Part shown: piece after piece, positions 24,886 to 33,712 of the stretch
Position numbering within the stretch: the stretch's first letter is position 1
Layout: every line of letters begins with the position of its first letter
Made by a program: the position numbers and the translations under genes
Assembly (NCBI GenBank): GCA_903913145.1
Contig: CAIWKC010000171.1
Coordinates: forward strand, 1-35,089
From: an uncultured Gallionellaceae bacterium
Lineage (GTDB): Bacteria; Pseudomonadota; Gammaproteobacteria; Burkholderiales; Gallionellaceae
Direction: 5' to 3'
Length of the DNA stretch: 35,089 nt
Notes under the pieces: model-generated
What the model saw: the letters and a program-made list of their open reading frames with translations, nothing else
Database searches by the model: none
Told to the model about the DNA's origin: nothing

Positions 24886-26375
24886 GTATAACTATTTTTG
24901 TTCCGGGTGATGCGGCCGCACTAGCGCTTGGAGCGGATGAAGTTGCGGTTGCTATTTCAACAGCAGCTGCGAAGCATAAATTGGACATAGAAATCGTGCG
25001 TAACGGTTCGCGCGGATTGTTCTGGCTGGAACCGTTGGTCGAGGTCATTACGGAGCAAGGCCGAATTGCATACGGCCCTGTGACTGTGGCCGACGTTCCA
25101 AGTCTTTTTAGCGCTAACATCACCCGCGGAGGAAAACATTCGCTTCGCCTGGGCGATATTGAAACGCTGTCTTATTTGGCAAAACAAAAACGAGTAACCA
25201 TGAGCCGTGTTGGTGTGATTGATCCAGCATCTCTCTCTGACTATAGAAAGCATGGCGGAGGCAAGGGGTTGGAACTCGCCCAAAGCATGACATCTGCAGA
25301 GATTGTGCGACTGGTAACCGATTCAGGTCTGCGCGGGCGCGGAGGTGCGGCTTTTCCTACGGGTATCAAATGGAAGACTGTGCTTGATACAACTGCCGAT
25401 CAAAAATACATCGTTTGTAATGCGGATGAAGGCGACTCGGGTACTTTTTCTGATCGAATGGTTATGGAAGGCGATCCATACTGCCTAATAGAGGGCATGG
25501 CGATAGCCGGTCTGGCCGTCGGCGCAAATAAAGGTTATATCTATGTTCGCTCCGAATACCCGCATGCCATTGCGGCGCTGAATGCGGCGTTGGACTCAGC
25601 GGGAGATTGGCTGGGCGATTTTCAAATTGAGGTGCGCAAGGCTGCAGGTGCTTATGTTTGCGGTGAAGAAACCGCTCTCTTGGAAAGTATCGAAGGTAAA
25701 CGCGGCATCGTACGTAGCAAACCACCACTCCCTGCCATCTCAGGTCTGTTCGGTCAGCCGACGGTCATCAATAATGTAATCTCGCTCGCCAGTGTGCCAG
25801 ACATCTTGGCGCAGGGCGCTGCGAACTATCGCGACCTGGGTGTGGGACGTTCGCGCGGAACCTTGCCATTTCAGTTGGCTGGAAATATCAAATATGGCGG
25901 GCTTGTCGAAGTTCCATTCGGACTCACGCTGCGAGAATTACTTTACGATTTTGGTGGCGGATCACGATCCGGTCGTCCGTTGCGGGCGGTGCAAGTGGGT
26001 GGACCACTCGGAGCGTATTTGCCGGAATCACAATTCGACACGATGCTTGATTACGAAGCTTTCGCTGCTATCGGTGCGGTTCTAGGTCACGGCGGGATTG
26101 TTGCGTTCGACGATACGGTGGACATGGCAAAACAGGCGCGTTACGCAATGAAATTCTGCGCAATCGAATCTTGCGGTAAATGTACTCCTTGCCGCATTGG
26201 TTCTACACGTGGCGTTGAAGTGATTGACCGCATTCGTGCCGGTGCGCATGAACAAATTCCATTGTTGCGCGACCTTTGCGAAACCATGACTTATGGCTCG
26301 ATGTGCGCGATGGGGAGCATGACGCCTTACCCTGTGTTGTCCGCGCTCAATCATTTTCAGGAGGACTTCCAATGA
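24882..26375 (+). CDS. fdsB: NAD-dependent formate dehydrogenase beta subunit (NADH/FMN)
   Basis: This 497-residue NuoF-like subunit passes electrons from the cluster chain to FMN and NAD+. An N-terminal domain of about 110 residues resembles a ferredoxin/thioredoxin-like module but lacks cluster cysteines, as in FdsB. Then come the NADH/FMN site (GLRGRGGAAFPTGIKW, CNADEGDSGTFSDR), the SLBB region, and the [4Fe-4S] cysteines ESCGKCTPCRIGS plus a fourth in LLRDLCETM. Length fits the family. It overlaps fdsG at its start and fdsA at its end (ATGA both times), suggesting strict translational coupling. Confidence 0.95.
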   Translation: MSITIFVPGDAAALALGADEVAVAISTAAAKHKLDIEIVRNGSRGLFWLEPLVEVITEQGRIAYGPVTVADVPSLFSANITRGGKHSLRLGDIETLSYLAKQKRVTMSRVGVIDPASLSDYRKHGGGKGLELAQSMTSAEIVRLVTDSGLRGRGGAAFPTGIKWKTVLDTTADQKYIVCNADEGDSGTFSDRMVMEGDPYCLIEGMAIAGLAVGANKGYIYVRSEYPHAIAALNAALDSAGDWLGDFQIEVRKAAGAYVCGEETALLESIEGKRGIVRSKPPLPAISGLFGQPTVINNVISLASVPDILAQGAANYRDLGVGRSRGTLPFQLAGNIKYGGLVEVPFGLTLRELLYDFGGGSRSGRPLRAVQVGGPLGAYLPESQFDTMLDYEAFAAIGAVLGHGGIVAFDDTVDMAKQARYAMKFCAIESCGKCTPCRIGSTRGVEVIDRIRAGAHEQIPLLRDLCETMTYGSMCAMGSMTPYPVLSALNHFQEDFQ

Positions 26376-29209
26376 ACGACCTCGATTACGGTACTCCTGC
26401 GGTGGTTGCTGACCGCAAGGTCACCTTGAATATTGACGGTGTTGCAGTCACAGTACCCGCAGGGACTTCTGTCATGCGCGCTGCAGTTCAGGCGGGAGTG
26501 ATGATCCCCAAACTTTGCGCCACCGATTCACTGGAACCATTCGGCTCCTGTCGCTTGTGTCTGGTAGAAATCGAAGGCCGGCGCGGTTATCCATCCTCAT
26601 GCACGACACCCGCAGAGGCGGGCATGAAAGTTCGCACACAATCCTCCAAGCTTGCCGACCTGCGTCGCAATGTGATGGAGCTATACATTTCAGATCACCC
26701 GCTCGATTGCCTGACCTGTGCCGCCAACGGTAATTGTGAATTACAAACGATGGCGGGCGAAGTCGGCTTGCGCGAAGTGCGCTATGGCATGGCGGGTGCC
26801 AACCATTTTACCAATGTGAAAAAAGACGAATCCAATCCTTACTTCACTTACGATCCGGCAAAGTGCATCGTGTGCAACCGCTGCGTGCGTGCGTGTGAAG
26901 AACAGCAGGGTACCTTCGCACTGACCATTTCCGGTAGGGGATTCGAGTCACGCGTGACGGCAGGGCAAAACAACAGCTTCATGGAATCCGATTGCGTTTC
27001 TTGCGGAGCCTGCGTCAATGCCTGCCCTACCGCAACGCTGATCGAAAAGACGGTGATCGCAAAAGGTCAGGCAGAGCACGAAATGATCACGACCTGCGCC
27101 TATTGCGGCGTTGGCTGCGGCTTCAAGGCAGAGATGCAAGGCAGCGAAGTTGTGCGCATGGTGCCGTGGAAAGACGGCCAGGCGAACGAGGGACATGCCT
27201 GCGTCAAAGGTCGTTTTGCCTGGGGCTATGCAACCCACCCGGACCGCATCACCAAGCCGATGATTCGGGAGAAAATCAGCGACCCATGGCGCGAAGTTTC
27301 CTGGGAAGAGGCGTTCACTTACGCAGCCGGCGAGTTCCGTCGCATTCAGGAGAAATACGGTAAAAACGCTATCGGAGCCTTAGTCTCCAGTCGCTGTACC
27401 AATGAAGAAGACTACCTCGTGCAGAAATTAGTTCGTGCAGCTTTCGGCAATAATAATGTGGATACCTGTGCGCGTGTTTGTCATTCGCCAACGGGTTACG
27501 GGCTTAAGCAGACGCTTGGTGAATCGGCCGGTACACAAACTTTCAAGTCGATTGAAAAGTCTAACGTGATCTTAGTGATTGGCGCAAATCCAAGTGAGGG
27601 CCATCCAGTCTTTGCTTCGCGTCTGAAACGTCGTGTGCGTGAAGGAGCCAAATTAATTGTCATTGATCCGCGTAACATTGATATCGTCAACGCGCCGCAC
27701 GTAAAAGCCAATTACCACTTAAAACTCAAACCTGGCACAAACGTCGCAGTGCTCACTTCGCTCGCGCATGTGATTGTAAGTGAAGGACTGCTGGCTGAAA
27801 GTTTTATTGCTGAACGCTGTGAAGATCAAGCTTTTAAAGACTGGCGCGAATTTGTTGCCCGTACTGAGAATTCGCCCGAAGCGATGGAAGCTCAATCCGG
27901 GGTACCTGCAGGCGAAGTTCGCGCCGCCGCGCGTTTGTATGCAACCGGAGGCAATGCAGCGATTTACTACGGACTCGGCGTGACCGAACATTCGCAAGGA
28001 TCAACCGCTGTGATTGCTATTGCGAATCTTGCTATGGCGACAGGAAACGTAGGGCGTGAAGGTGTCGGTGTCAATCCGTTGCGCGGACAAAACAACGTGC
28101 AAGGTTCTTGTGACATGGGCAGTTTTCCGCATGAGTTGCCAGGCTACCGTCATGTTTCCGACACGACTACGCGCGAACTGTTTGAAAATGCATGGAACGT
28201 CAAGATTCAATCCGAGCCTGGATTGCGTATTCCCAACATGCTGGAAGCCGCGCTCGATGGTAGTTTTTTAGGGCTTTATTGCCAGGGCGAAGATCCGGCA
28301 CAATCGGATCCCGATACACAACATGTTCAGGAAGCGCTAACGGCGATGGAATTCGTGGTGGTACAAGATCTGTTTCTAAATGAAACCGCCAAGTATGCAC
28401 ATGTCTTTTTGCCTGGTGCTTCTTTCCTGGAAAAAGATGGCACTTTTACTAACGCAGAGCGGCGCATATCACGCGTGCGCAAGGTAATGCCCCCGCTTGC
28501 GGGTAAAGCCGACTGGGAAGCAACAATGGGGCTCGCCAATGCGCTTGGCTACGCGATGCATTACGATCATCCTTCTCAGATTATGGATGAAATCGCGCAA
28601 TTGACGCCAACTTTTGCCGGTGTAAATTACGAAAAACTGGATCGTTTGGGCAGTCTGCAATGGCCGTGCAATGACGATACGCCGGAGGGTACGCCCATTA
28701 TGCATGTGGATAATTTCGTGCGCGGCAAAGGGCGCTTCCTTATTACCCAATATGTGCCGACCTCGGAGAAAGTGACACGTAAATTTCCGTTGTTGCTGAC
28801 AACGGGGCGTGTTCTATCGCAATATAATGTAGGGGCGCAAACGAGGCGCACGGAAAATGTTCAATTCTATGACGAAGATATTCTTGAGATTCATCCTCAT
28901 GATGCTGAGGAACGCGGAATCGTCGAGGGCAACTGGGTTGGGATTCAGTCACGCGCTGGAGATACTGTTTTGCGCGCAACCGTGACAACACGCGTGCAAC
29001 CCGGCGTTGTTTACACCACTTTTCATTTTCCAGAATCAGGGGCGAACGTGATCACCACCGACAACTCGGATTGGGCTACCAACTGCCCTGAATATAAAGT
29101 GACAGCAGTAGAGTTGGTGCGCGTCGATCAACCTTCCGAATGGCAAATGAGAAACGAACGCGAAGACAAAGAACAACATCGCTTACTGGCTGCGGTGGGC
29201 CTCGTATGA
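26372..29209 (+). CDS. fdsA: NAD-dependent formate dehydrogenase alpha subunit (Mo-bis-MGD, Fe-S)
   Basis: FdsA is the catalytic subunit, 945 residues from ATG 26372 (AGGAGG upstream; overlaps the fdsB stop). Order: [2Fe-2S] domain (KLCATDSLEPFGSCRLC ... SSC); His-Cys3 cluster (DHPLDCLTCAANGNC); two [4Fe-4S] ferredoxin motifs (CIVCNRCVRAC and CVSCGACVNAC); the proximal [4Fe-4S] site (CAYCGVGC ... HACVKGRF); then the molybdopterin domains. The Mo-ligand Cys is residue 370 in ARVCHSPTG, so this is the cysteine and not the selenocysteine form. The C-terminal MGD-binding domain has LTTGRVLSQYN. The N-terminal part is NuoG-like, typical of FdsA. Electrons flow to FMN in FdsB. Confidence 0.97.
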   Translation: MNDLDYGTPAVVADRKVTLNIDGVAVTVPAGTSVMRAAVQAGVMIPKLCATDSLEPFGSCRLCLVEIEGRRGYPSSCTTPAEAGMKVRTQSSKLADLRRNVMELYISDHPLDCLTCAANGNCELQTMAGEVGLREVRYGMAGANHFTNVKKDESNPYFTYDPAKCIVCNRCVRACEEQQGTFALTISGRGFESRVTAGQNNSFMESDCVSCGACVNACPTATLIEKTVIAKGQAEHEMITTCAYCGVGCGFKAEMQGSEVVRMVPWKDGQANEGHACVKGRFAWGYATHPDRITKPMIREKISDPWREVSWEEAFTYAAGEFRRIQEKYGKNAIGALVSSRCTNEEDYLVQKLVRAAFGNNNVDTCARVCHSPTGYGLKQTLGESAGTQTFKSIEKSNVILVIGANPSEGHPVFASRLKRRVREGAKLIVIDPRNIDIVNAPHVKANYHLKLKPGTNVAVLTSLAHVIVSEGLLAESFIAERCEDQAFKDWREFVARTENSPEAMEAQSGVPAGEVRAAARLYATGGNAAIYYGLGVTEHSQGSTAVIAIANLAMATGNVGREGVGVNPLRGQNNVQGSCDMGSFPHELPGYRHVSDTTTRELFENAWNVKIQSEPGLRIPNMLEAALDGSFLGLYCQGEDPAQSDPDTQHVQEALTAMEFVVVQDLFLNETAKYAHVFLPGASFLEKDGTFTNAERRISRVRKVMPPLAGKADWEATMGLANALGYAMHYDHPSQIMDEIAQLTPTFAGVNYEKLDRLGSLQWPCNDDTPEGTPIMHVDNFVRGKGRFLITQYVPTSEKVTRKFPLLLTTGRVLSQYNVGAQTRRTENVQFYDEDILEIHPHDAEERGIVEGNWVGIQSRAGDTVLRATVTTRVQPGVVYTTFHFPESGANVITTDNSDWATNCPEYKVTAVELVRVDQPSEWQMRNEREDKEQHRLLAAVGLV

Positions 29210-29997
29210 TGGTTCAGGTACAACTTGAAGTGACTCGACCTGGCAGTGCGGCCAGTCTAGATGTTGTTGCCGAGGAAGTGCCTGTTGCATTTGAATTTAA
29301 CGGTATTTCACACACTGTCATGTTGGCTACGCCCAACGATCTTAAAGATTTTGCGCTTGGATTTAGTTTGACTGAAGGAATAGTCGAACGTCGTAGCGAG
29401 GTATTTGATATTGAAGTTGAAGAAGTACCAGACGGTATTACGCTACATCTGGAAATTGCGGGAGGAGCGTTCGCCCGACTAAAAGAGCGCCGCCGCAGTT
29501 TGGCAGGACGCACCGGTTGTGGCTTGTGCGGGGCAGAAAGTCTGCAACAAGTTATGCGCGATTTACCCCTTGTTACTGCCGGCGCTCCATTTCAACTCGC
29601 CGCGTTATTTGAAGGGATGCGTCGCTTACCGGCCCAGCAAGCTTTGCAGCAGTCTACGGGTGCGGTTCATGCTGCCTGCCATGTAGATCAAACTGGCAGC
29701 ATCAGCTATGTGCGCGAAGACGTAGGTCGGCACAATGCACTGGATAAGACGCTGGGCGCGTTGGCTGCAATCGATGCAACCAGTGAAGGCGCACTACTCA
29801 TCACCAGTCGTGCCAGCTTCGAAATGGTGCAGAAATGCGCTGCTCTGGGTTACGGCGTTCTTGCTGCTGTCTCGGCACCGACAGCAGCGGCTGTGAGACT
29901 TGCCGATAAACTTAACGTCACGTTGGTGGGTTTTTTGCGCGGTTCCAGTTGTGCAATTTATACGCATGCGCAACGTTTGCAAGGAAACACGATATGA
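29206..29997 (+). CDS. fdsC: Formate dehydrogenase sulfurtransferase FdhD/FdsC
   Basis: FdhD-type proteins pass sulfur from a cysteine desulfurase to the molybdenum cofactor and bind bis-MGD for insertion into formate dehydrogenase. The 263-residue product has the conserved CxxC pair (C105 and C108, TGCGLCGAES) in the mobile loop, DFALGFSLTEGIV near the start, and YVREDVGRHNALDK and GFLRGSSCAIYT in the second half. ATG 29206 overlaps the fdsA stop as ATGA; ATG 29209 is the adjacent alternative. It is the fdsC position in the Ralstonia/Rhodobacter fdsGBACD arrangement. Confidence 0.94.
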   Translation: MMVQVQLEVTRPGSAASLDVVAEEVPVAFEFNGISHTVMLATPNDLKDFALGFSLTEGIVERRSEVFDIEVEEVPDGITLHLEIAGGAFARLKERRRSLAGRTGCGLCGAESLQQVMRDLPLVTAGAPFQLAALFEGMRRLPAQQALQQSTGAVHAACHVDQTGSISYVREDVGRHNALDKTLGALAAIDATSEGALLITSRASFEMVQKCAALGYGVLAAVSAPTAAAVRLADKLNVTLVGFLRGSSCAIYTHAQRLQGNTI

Positions 29998-30206
29998 AAC
30001 CGGCAAATCTGATTAAAATGGCGAATCAGATCGGCGACTTTTTCGATGCGATGCCAAACCGCGAACAGGCTGTAAAAGATGTTGCGGCGCATCTGCAAAG
30101 AAATTGGGAACCCCGCATGCGCGAGGCATTACATGCATACGTATATGAAACAGGCGATTCAGAACTGTCAAAAATAGTCCGAGATGCGTTGCCGCTAGTG
30201 AAATAG
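29994..30206 (+). CDS. fdsD: NAD-dependent formate dehydrogenase delta subunit
   Basis: This 70-residue protein begins MKPANLIKMANQIGDFFDAMP and has the FdsD signature LQRNWEPRMREAL, then a short helix to the end. FdsD is a small subunit that stabilises or assembles FdsGBA and carries no cofactor ligands; none are seen. It begins within the fdsC stop (ATGA at 29994-29997). A longer frame from 29949 would overlap fdsC by 49 bases and is not conserved. moaA starts one base after its stop. Confidence 0.93.
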   Translation: MKPANLIKMANQIGDFFDAMPNREQAVKDVAAHLQRNWEPRMREALHAYVYETGDSELSKIVRDALPLVK

Positions 30207-30207
30207 G

Positions 30208-31200
30208 ATGACAGTGAATATTATTCATGACACCTTTGGTCGTAAGATAAATTATCTGCGCTTATCGGTAACAGACCGTTGCGATTTTCGTTGCACGTAT
30301 TGCATGTCTGAAAAAATGCAATTTTTGCCGCGTAGTGAAATTTTGTCTCTGGAAGAATGCCTGCTAGTGGCAAAGGCTTTTGTCCAATTGGGCGTCAAAA
30401 AAATTCGCCTTACCGGGGGAGAGCCGCTAACGCGCAAAGACTTGCCTTGGCTGGCAGCAAGAATAAGTGAATTGGAAGGTCTGCGCGAACTCACTCTCAC
30501 CACCAATGGTTCCCAATTAATCCACTTCGCCAAACCATTGGTTGAAGCCGGAGTTGACCGCGTTAACATTAGTCTTGATAGCCTCAAGGCCGAAACTTTT
30601 CATCGCATTACCCGTGTTGGTAATTTGCATCAGGTGTTGAGCGGAATCGATGCAGCAATAGACGCCTGGGGTTGCCGCCGCGTTAAAATAAATACGGTGG
30701 TGATTCGCAACATCAATCATGTCGAAACTTTTGATTTGGCGTTATTCGCGTTGACGCGCGGAATTGACATCAGCTTCATTGAACAAATGCCACTGGGAGA
30801 GACTGGATTTCATCATTCTGACTCGTTTTTCAGTAATTCAGATTTGCTGTCGCAACTGTCAACACGGTTCGATTTGATACCAAGTTTGGAGAATACCGGT
30901 GGCCCGGCGCGTTATTGGCGCTTGGCTGGACATGAGTCGCGCATTGGTTTCATTTCTCCGCATTCGCACAACTTTTGCGCAGACTGTAACCGCATGCGGG
31001 TTACTGCTCGCGGAGAGTTATTTCCCTGTCTGGGGAATGAGGGAATGGTTGATTTGCTAGCGGCAGCACGTGCGGATGATGAAGTTAGGCTGCGTGAATT
31101 GATCGCGCAAGCAGCGGCACTAAAACCCGAAGCACATACATTCGACATATCAAAGACAGAACCCCAAATTGTTCGATTCATGTCTCACACCGGCGGATGA
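30208..31200 (+). CDS. moaA: GTP 3',8-cyclase (molybdopterin step 1)
   Basis: MoaA is a radical-SAM enzyme that converts GTP to 3',8-cyclo-GTP, the first step of molybdopterin synthesis. The 330-residue protein has the N-terminal cluster CDFRCTYC (C25, C29, C32), LTGGEPLTRKDL, and the C-terminal second [4Fe-4S] motif CADCNRMRVTARGELFPCLG. It ends in the conserved Gly-Gly needed by MoaA. The single base between fdsD and moaA places it in the fds operon, so cofactor supply is tied to formate dehydrogenase synthesis. Confidence 0.96.
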   Translation: MTVNIIHDTFGRKINYLRLSVTDRCDFRCTYCMSEKMQFLPRSEILSLEECLLVAKAFVQLGVKKIRLTGGEPLTRKDLPWLAARISELEGLRELTLTTNGSQLIHFAKPLVEAGVDRVNISLDSLKAETFHRITRVGNLHQVLSGIDAAIDAWGCRRVKINTVVIRNINHVETFDLALFALTRGIDISFIEQMPLGETGFHHSDSFFSNSDLLSQLSTRFDLIPSLENTGGPARYWRLAGHESRIGFISPHSHNFCADCNRMRVTARGELFPCLGNEGMVDLLAAARADDEVRLRELIAQAAALKPEAHTFDISKTEPQIVRFMSHTGG

Positions 31201-31252
31201 TTACGCTTAAATGCTTCAATTAGCTTCGGGGTTGAATTGAGAAAAATACACT

Positions 31253-31753
31253 ATGGATGACTTGACTCATTTTTCCAACGCCGGGCGCGCCCGTATGGTG
31301 GATGTGTCTGCCAAAAGTGAAACCACGCGTGTTGCTATCGCCAGCGGCATTTTACGGATGCAACCGGCAACCCTGGAACGCATACGCTCAAAAAATGTTG
31401 CGAAAGGTGATGTGCTTACAGTCGCTGACGTAGGCGCGGTAATGGCCGCCAAACACACGCCGGATATAATTCCGATGTGTCATTCGATTGCCTTGTCAGG
31501 GGTCGACGTAGCATTCAGTGAAATTCTCGAAACTGATGCCGGCGGTTGTGTAGGAATTAAAGTGTTGACCACCGCATGTTGTGTCGGACAAACCGGCGTC
31601 GAAATGGAAGCCTTGTGTGCGGCCAGTGTTGCACTACTAACCATTTACGACATGTGCAAGGCAATTGATCGCGGTATGCGCATCGAGAACGTGCAATTAG
31701 ATGAGAAGCGAGGCGGAAAAAGTGGTGTATGGAAACGCGGTGAACCAGCGTGA
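31253..31753 (+). CDS. moaC: Cyclic pyranopterin monophosphate synthase
   Basis: MoaC turns cyclo-GTP into cyclic pyranopterin monophosphate. The 166-residue protein has the active-site segments IIPMCHSIALSGVDV, GVEMEALCAASVALLTIYDMCKAID and the C-terminal EKRGGKSG, all typical. It follows moaA after 52 bases and its stop (TGA 31751-31753) overlaps the GTG start of moaD. Length is normal. Confidence 0.96.
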   Translation: MDDLTHFSNAGRARMVDVSAKSETTRVAIASGILRMQPATLERIRSKNVAKGDVLTVADVGAVMAAKHTPDIIPMCHSIALSGVDVAFSEILETDAGGCVGIKVLTTACCVGQTGVEMEALCAASVALLTIYDMCKAIDRGMRIENVQLDEKRGGKSGVWKRGEPA

Positions 31754-31989
31754 TCAATGTGCTATTTTTTGGACCCGTGGCTGAGCGTATTGGCAAGAGT
31801 GCGTTGTCCGCAGATTATCGTCCCAATATGCGTATTCATGATTTGAATGATGAACTGGCCGCGCAATATCCTCAGGCATTCGAGCTGGTATGTTTCACGG
31901 CAATTAATGGCGAGCATATTCGCGACATGTCTACAATACTTCCAGACAACAGCGAAGTGGCGTACATGGCAAAATTTTCCGGTGGCTAG
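31750..31989 (+). CDS. moaD: Molybdopterin synthase sulfur carrier subunit
   Basis: This 79-residue ubiquitin-like protein has the conserved start NVLFFGPVAERIG and ends FSGG; the terminal Gly-Gly becomes the thiocarboxylate that donates sulfur to precursor Z. The start codon is GTG at 31750, overlapping the moaC stop as GTGA; no ATG fits because residue 2 onward is conserved. It pairs with moaE downstream. Confidence 0.94.
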   Translation: MINVLFFGPVAERIGKSALSADYRPNMRIHDLNDELAAQYPQAFELVCFTAINGEHIRDMSTILPDNSEVAYMAKFSGG

Positions 31990-32060
31990 TTTGAATCCTG
32001 TTTTTCAATTTTTTCTAACCTTGAGTGATGAATGGCGGAAAATGAATCGGGGCCTGCGCG

Positions 32061-32486
32061 ATGAATGACCATGTGCGAATTCAGTTGGAAGATTTTTCCC
32101 AGGATGAAGAAATATCCGCACTCAAATCAACGTCAAAAAGCATGGGAGGTATTGGTACATTTTTGGGATGCGCCCGCGATTTTTCAGAAGGACGTGAAGT
32201 ATCGCAACTGAGCTTTGACGCCTACGGCAGCATGGCGCTGTCAGAGATGAATAAATTGCGCCGCGAAGCCATTGCGAAATTTGGTTTGTTGGATGCGCGT
32301 ATCGTGCACCGCATCGGCACCGTGAAGAGCGGTGATAACATTGTATTTATTGCGGCAGGGGCGGAGCATCGCTTAGCAGCTCTTGAAGCTTGCCGCTGGA
32401 TGATAGACGAACTGAAACAACGCGTGCCAATCTGGAAAAAAGAGATCACACCGCAAGGTGATTTGTGGGTGACGCAGCATCCCTAA
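32061..32486 (+). CDS. moaE: Molybdopterin synthase catalytic subunit
   Basis: MoaE inserts two sulfurs from MoaD into cyclic pyranopterin monophosphate. The 141-residue product has MGGIGTFLGCARDF, IVHRIGTVKSGDNIVFIA, EHRLAALEACRWMIDELK and the catalytic lysine region VPIWKKEITPQGDLW. It starts 71 bases after moaD. No moaB, moeA or mobA lies in the window, so metal insertion and MGD formation must be encoded elsewhere. Confidence 0.95.
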   Translation: MNDHVRIQLEDFSQDEEISALKSTSKSMGGIGTFLGCARDFSEGREVSQLSFDAYGSMALSEMNKLRREAIAKFGLLDARIVHRIGTVKSGDNIVFIAAGAEHRLAALEACRWMIDELKQRVPIWKKEITPQGDLWVTQHP

Positions 32487-32576
32487 TATTGAAAATATTG
32501 AAGACGAATATACCGAATATATCCCCGGCTACCTAAGCTACCAAACCAACGATGCTACATTAGGAGTGAGCCACAG

Positions 32577-33128
32577 ATGTCTCAATCAGGACCCAATATA
32601 CCCGTACATCGCCTCGCACTGCGCGTGCGCGAGATTGCACAGTTATTTAACTCGATGGATCCAACACCATTTCTGAACAAGGATCTCGATCCTGGAGCCA
32701 ATACATTTATTGAAACTTGGGCTTCTGTCTATCCTTCCCGTAGTCACTTTCATATCACCATCCATCTGGAACAGTGGCCGGAGGATGGCGATCCAACCAG
32801 TATGCTAACTGAGGCGGTCCACAACCACTTTTCCTATAAAGCCGTGCAAACTCGCAAGTCACTGAAGCATCTGCTATTGCAAGGTCGTATAAGCTTCGCC
32901 ATTGGCATCGTATTCGTCTCGCTTTGTTTGCTTGGTGCAAACGCGATCGGTCGGCTCGGTGATTTTGAAGGTTTTTATATCGCGCGTGAAAGTCTTACCA
33001 TAGTCGGTTGGGTTGCCATGTGGCGCCCGATGCAAATCTTCCTTTACGACTGGTGGCCATTGCAAAAACAGATACGCCTTTACCTGAATCTTGGCCATGC
33101 ACATATTCAGGTAGTTCAGGGTAAGTGA
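32577..33128 (+). CDS. Unrecognised membrane protein (183 residues)
   Basis: I do not recognise this protein. About 110 soluble N-terminal residues (with VHRLALRVREIAQLFNSMDPTPF and the charged VYPSRSHFHITIHLEQWPEDGD) precede one clear helix (about 106-127, ISFAIGIVFVSLCLLGANAIG) and a second, Trp-rich hydrophobic stretch (about 139-160, LTIVGWVAMWRPMQIFLYDWW). TTAGGAG lies 10 bases before ATG 32577. It is 90 bases after moaE and may be the last gene of that transcript. Its coding quality looks good. Confidence 0.75.
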   Translation: MSQSGPNIPVHRLALRVREIAQLFNSMDPTPFLNKDLDPGANTFIETWASVYPSRSHFHITIHLEQWPEDGDPTSMLTEAVHNHFSYKAVQTRKSLKHLLLQGRISFAIGIVFVSLCLLGANAIGRLGDFEGFYIARESLTIVGWVAMWRPMQIFLYDWWPLQKQIRLYLNLGHAHIQVVQGK

Positions 33129-33426
33129 ATGCAACCAGAAATTACAATAACTAATTATTGGATTACGCGACAAGATACGATGAGTAACGAACTTCTTCGT
33201 TCGCGTTATCATCAAACTTCAATAACCGTAATGGGCTAGCCGGCAACGAAAGATGAAATTGAAAATGAATGACTGTAGCTGGTTCAGCGAGAGGAATTTA
33301 TAGAATTGAATTACGAATGAGAAATACAGTCCACAACCAGGATGTCGAAGATAGCGAAATATATCAATTTGCCTTTTTGGCACATCGTTGTAACTATGAA
33401 GATTGTAAGGAAAATGAGAGTTTGAT
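33129..33426. other. Intergenic region, hairpin, no gene seen
   Basis: These 298 bases hold a six-pair hairpin AACGAA-CTTC-TTCGTT (33186-33201) inside a longer imperfect inverted repeat that spans about 33178-33213, placed 50-60 bases after the membrane-protein gene. It could end that transcript, although no T-run follows. A 37-codon frame ending at 33430 has no ribosome site. Confidence 0.5.
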
Positions 33427-33657
33427 ATGACAACCGATGCCACACTGACCGGCAAGGGACACACTACTATACCGAAGGAAATTAGGGATAGTCTCAACAT
33501 GAAGGCAGGAGACCGGATGACCTTTACACTGATTCATGACGCATCTGCCGATTTTGCAGATTGTTTGATCGGCATCAGAAACAAGCGACTGGGTTGTCGT
33601 GCGACACTATCCTTCAATGCAAAAGCTGCCAAGCTAAATGGATTCTTAGCCACCTAA
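33427..33657 (+). pseudogene. Deletion remnant of a vapBC toxin-antitoxin operon (VapB N-term fused to VapC C-term)
   Basis: The 76-residue frame joins two unrelated pieces. Residues 1-38 (LTGKGHTTIPKEIRDSLNMKAGDRMTFTL) are the DNA-binding swapped-hairpin of an AbrB/VapB antitoxin. Residues 40-76 (SADFADCLIGIRNKRLGC, then LSFNAKAAKLNGF) match the end of a VapC PIN-domain RNase, including the late acidic DFAD motif and the TFDRKAA-GF tail. A normal antitoxin of about 75-80 residues and toxin of about 130 would be separate genes. Here the antitoxin tail and roughly the first 95 toxin residues are absent, and the join is in frame near 33538-33549. The PIN active site is incomplete, so no RNase activity is expected. 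The antitoxin half could still bind DNA. Confidence 0.82.
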
Positions 33658-33712
33658 ATATTGACGACTTTTCAATGGTAGTGATTTTGGCTTTGTCTGA
33701 TTGGAGATTTAA

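Noticed and set aside
24448-26375. fdsG and fdsB as nuoE/nuoF of respiratory complex I
   Set aside because: They lead directly into an FdsA-type formate dehydrogenase with fdsC and fdsD, and no other nuo genes are present.
33317-33430. 37-codon frame overlapping the vapB-like start by ATGA
   Set aside because: The overlap looks suggestive, but there is no ribosome site and no resemblance to a toxin or antitoxin.
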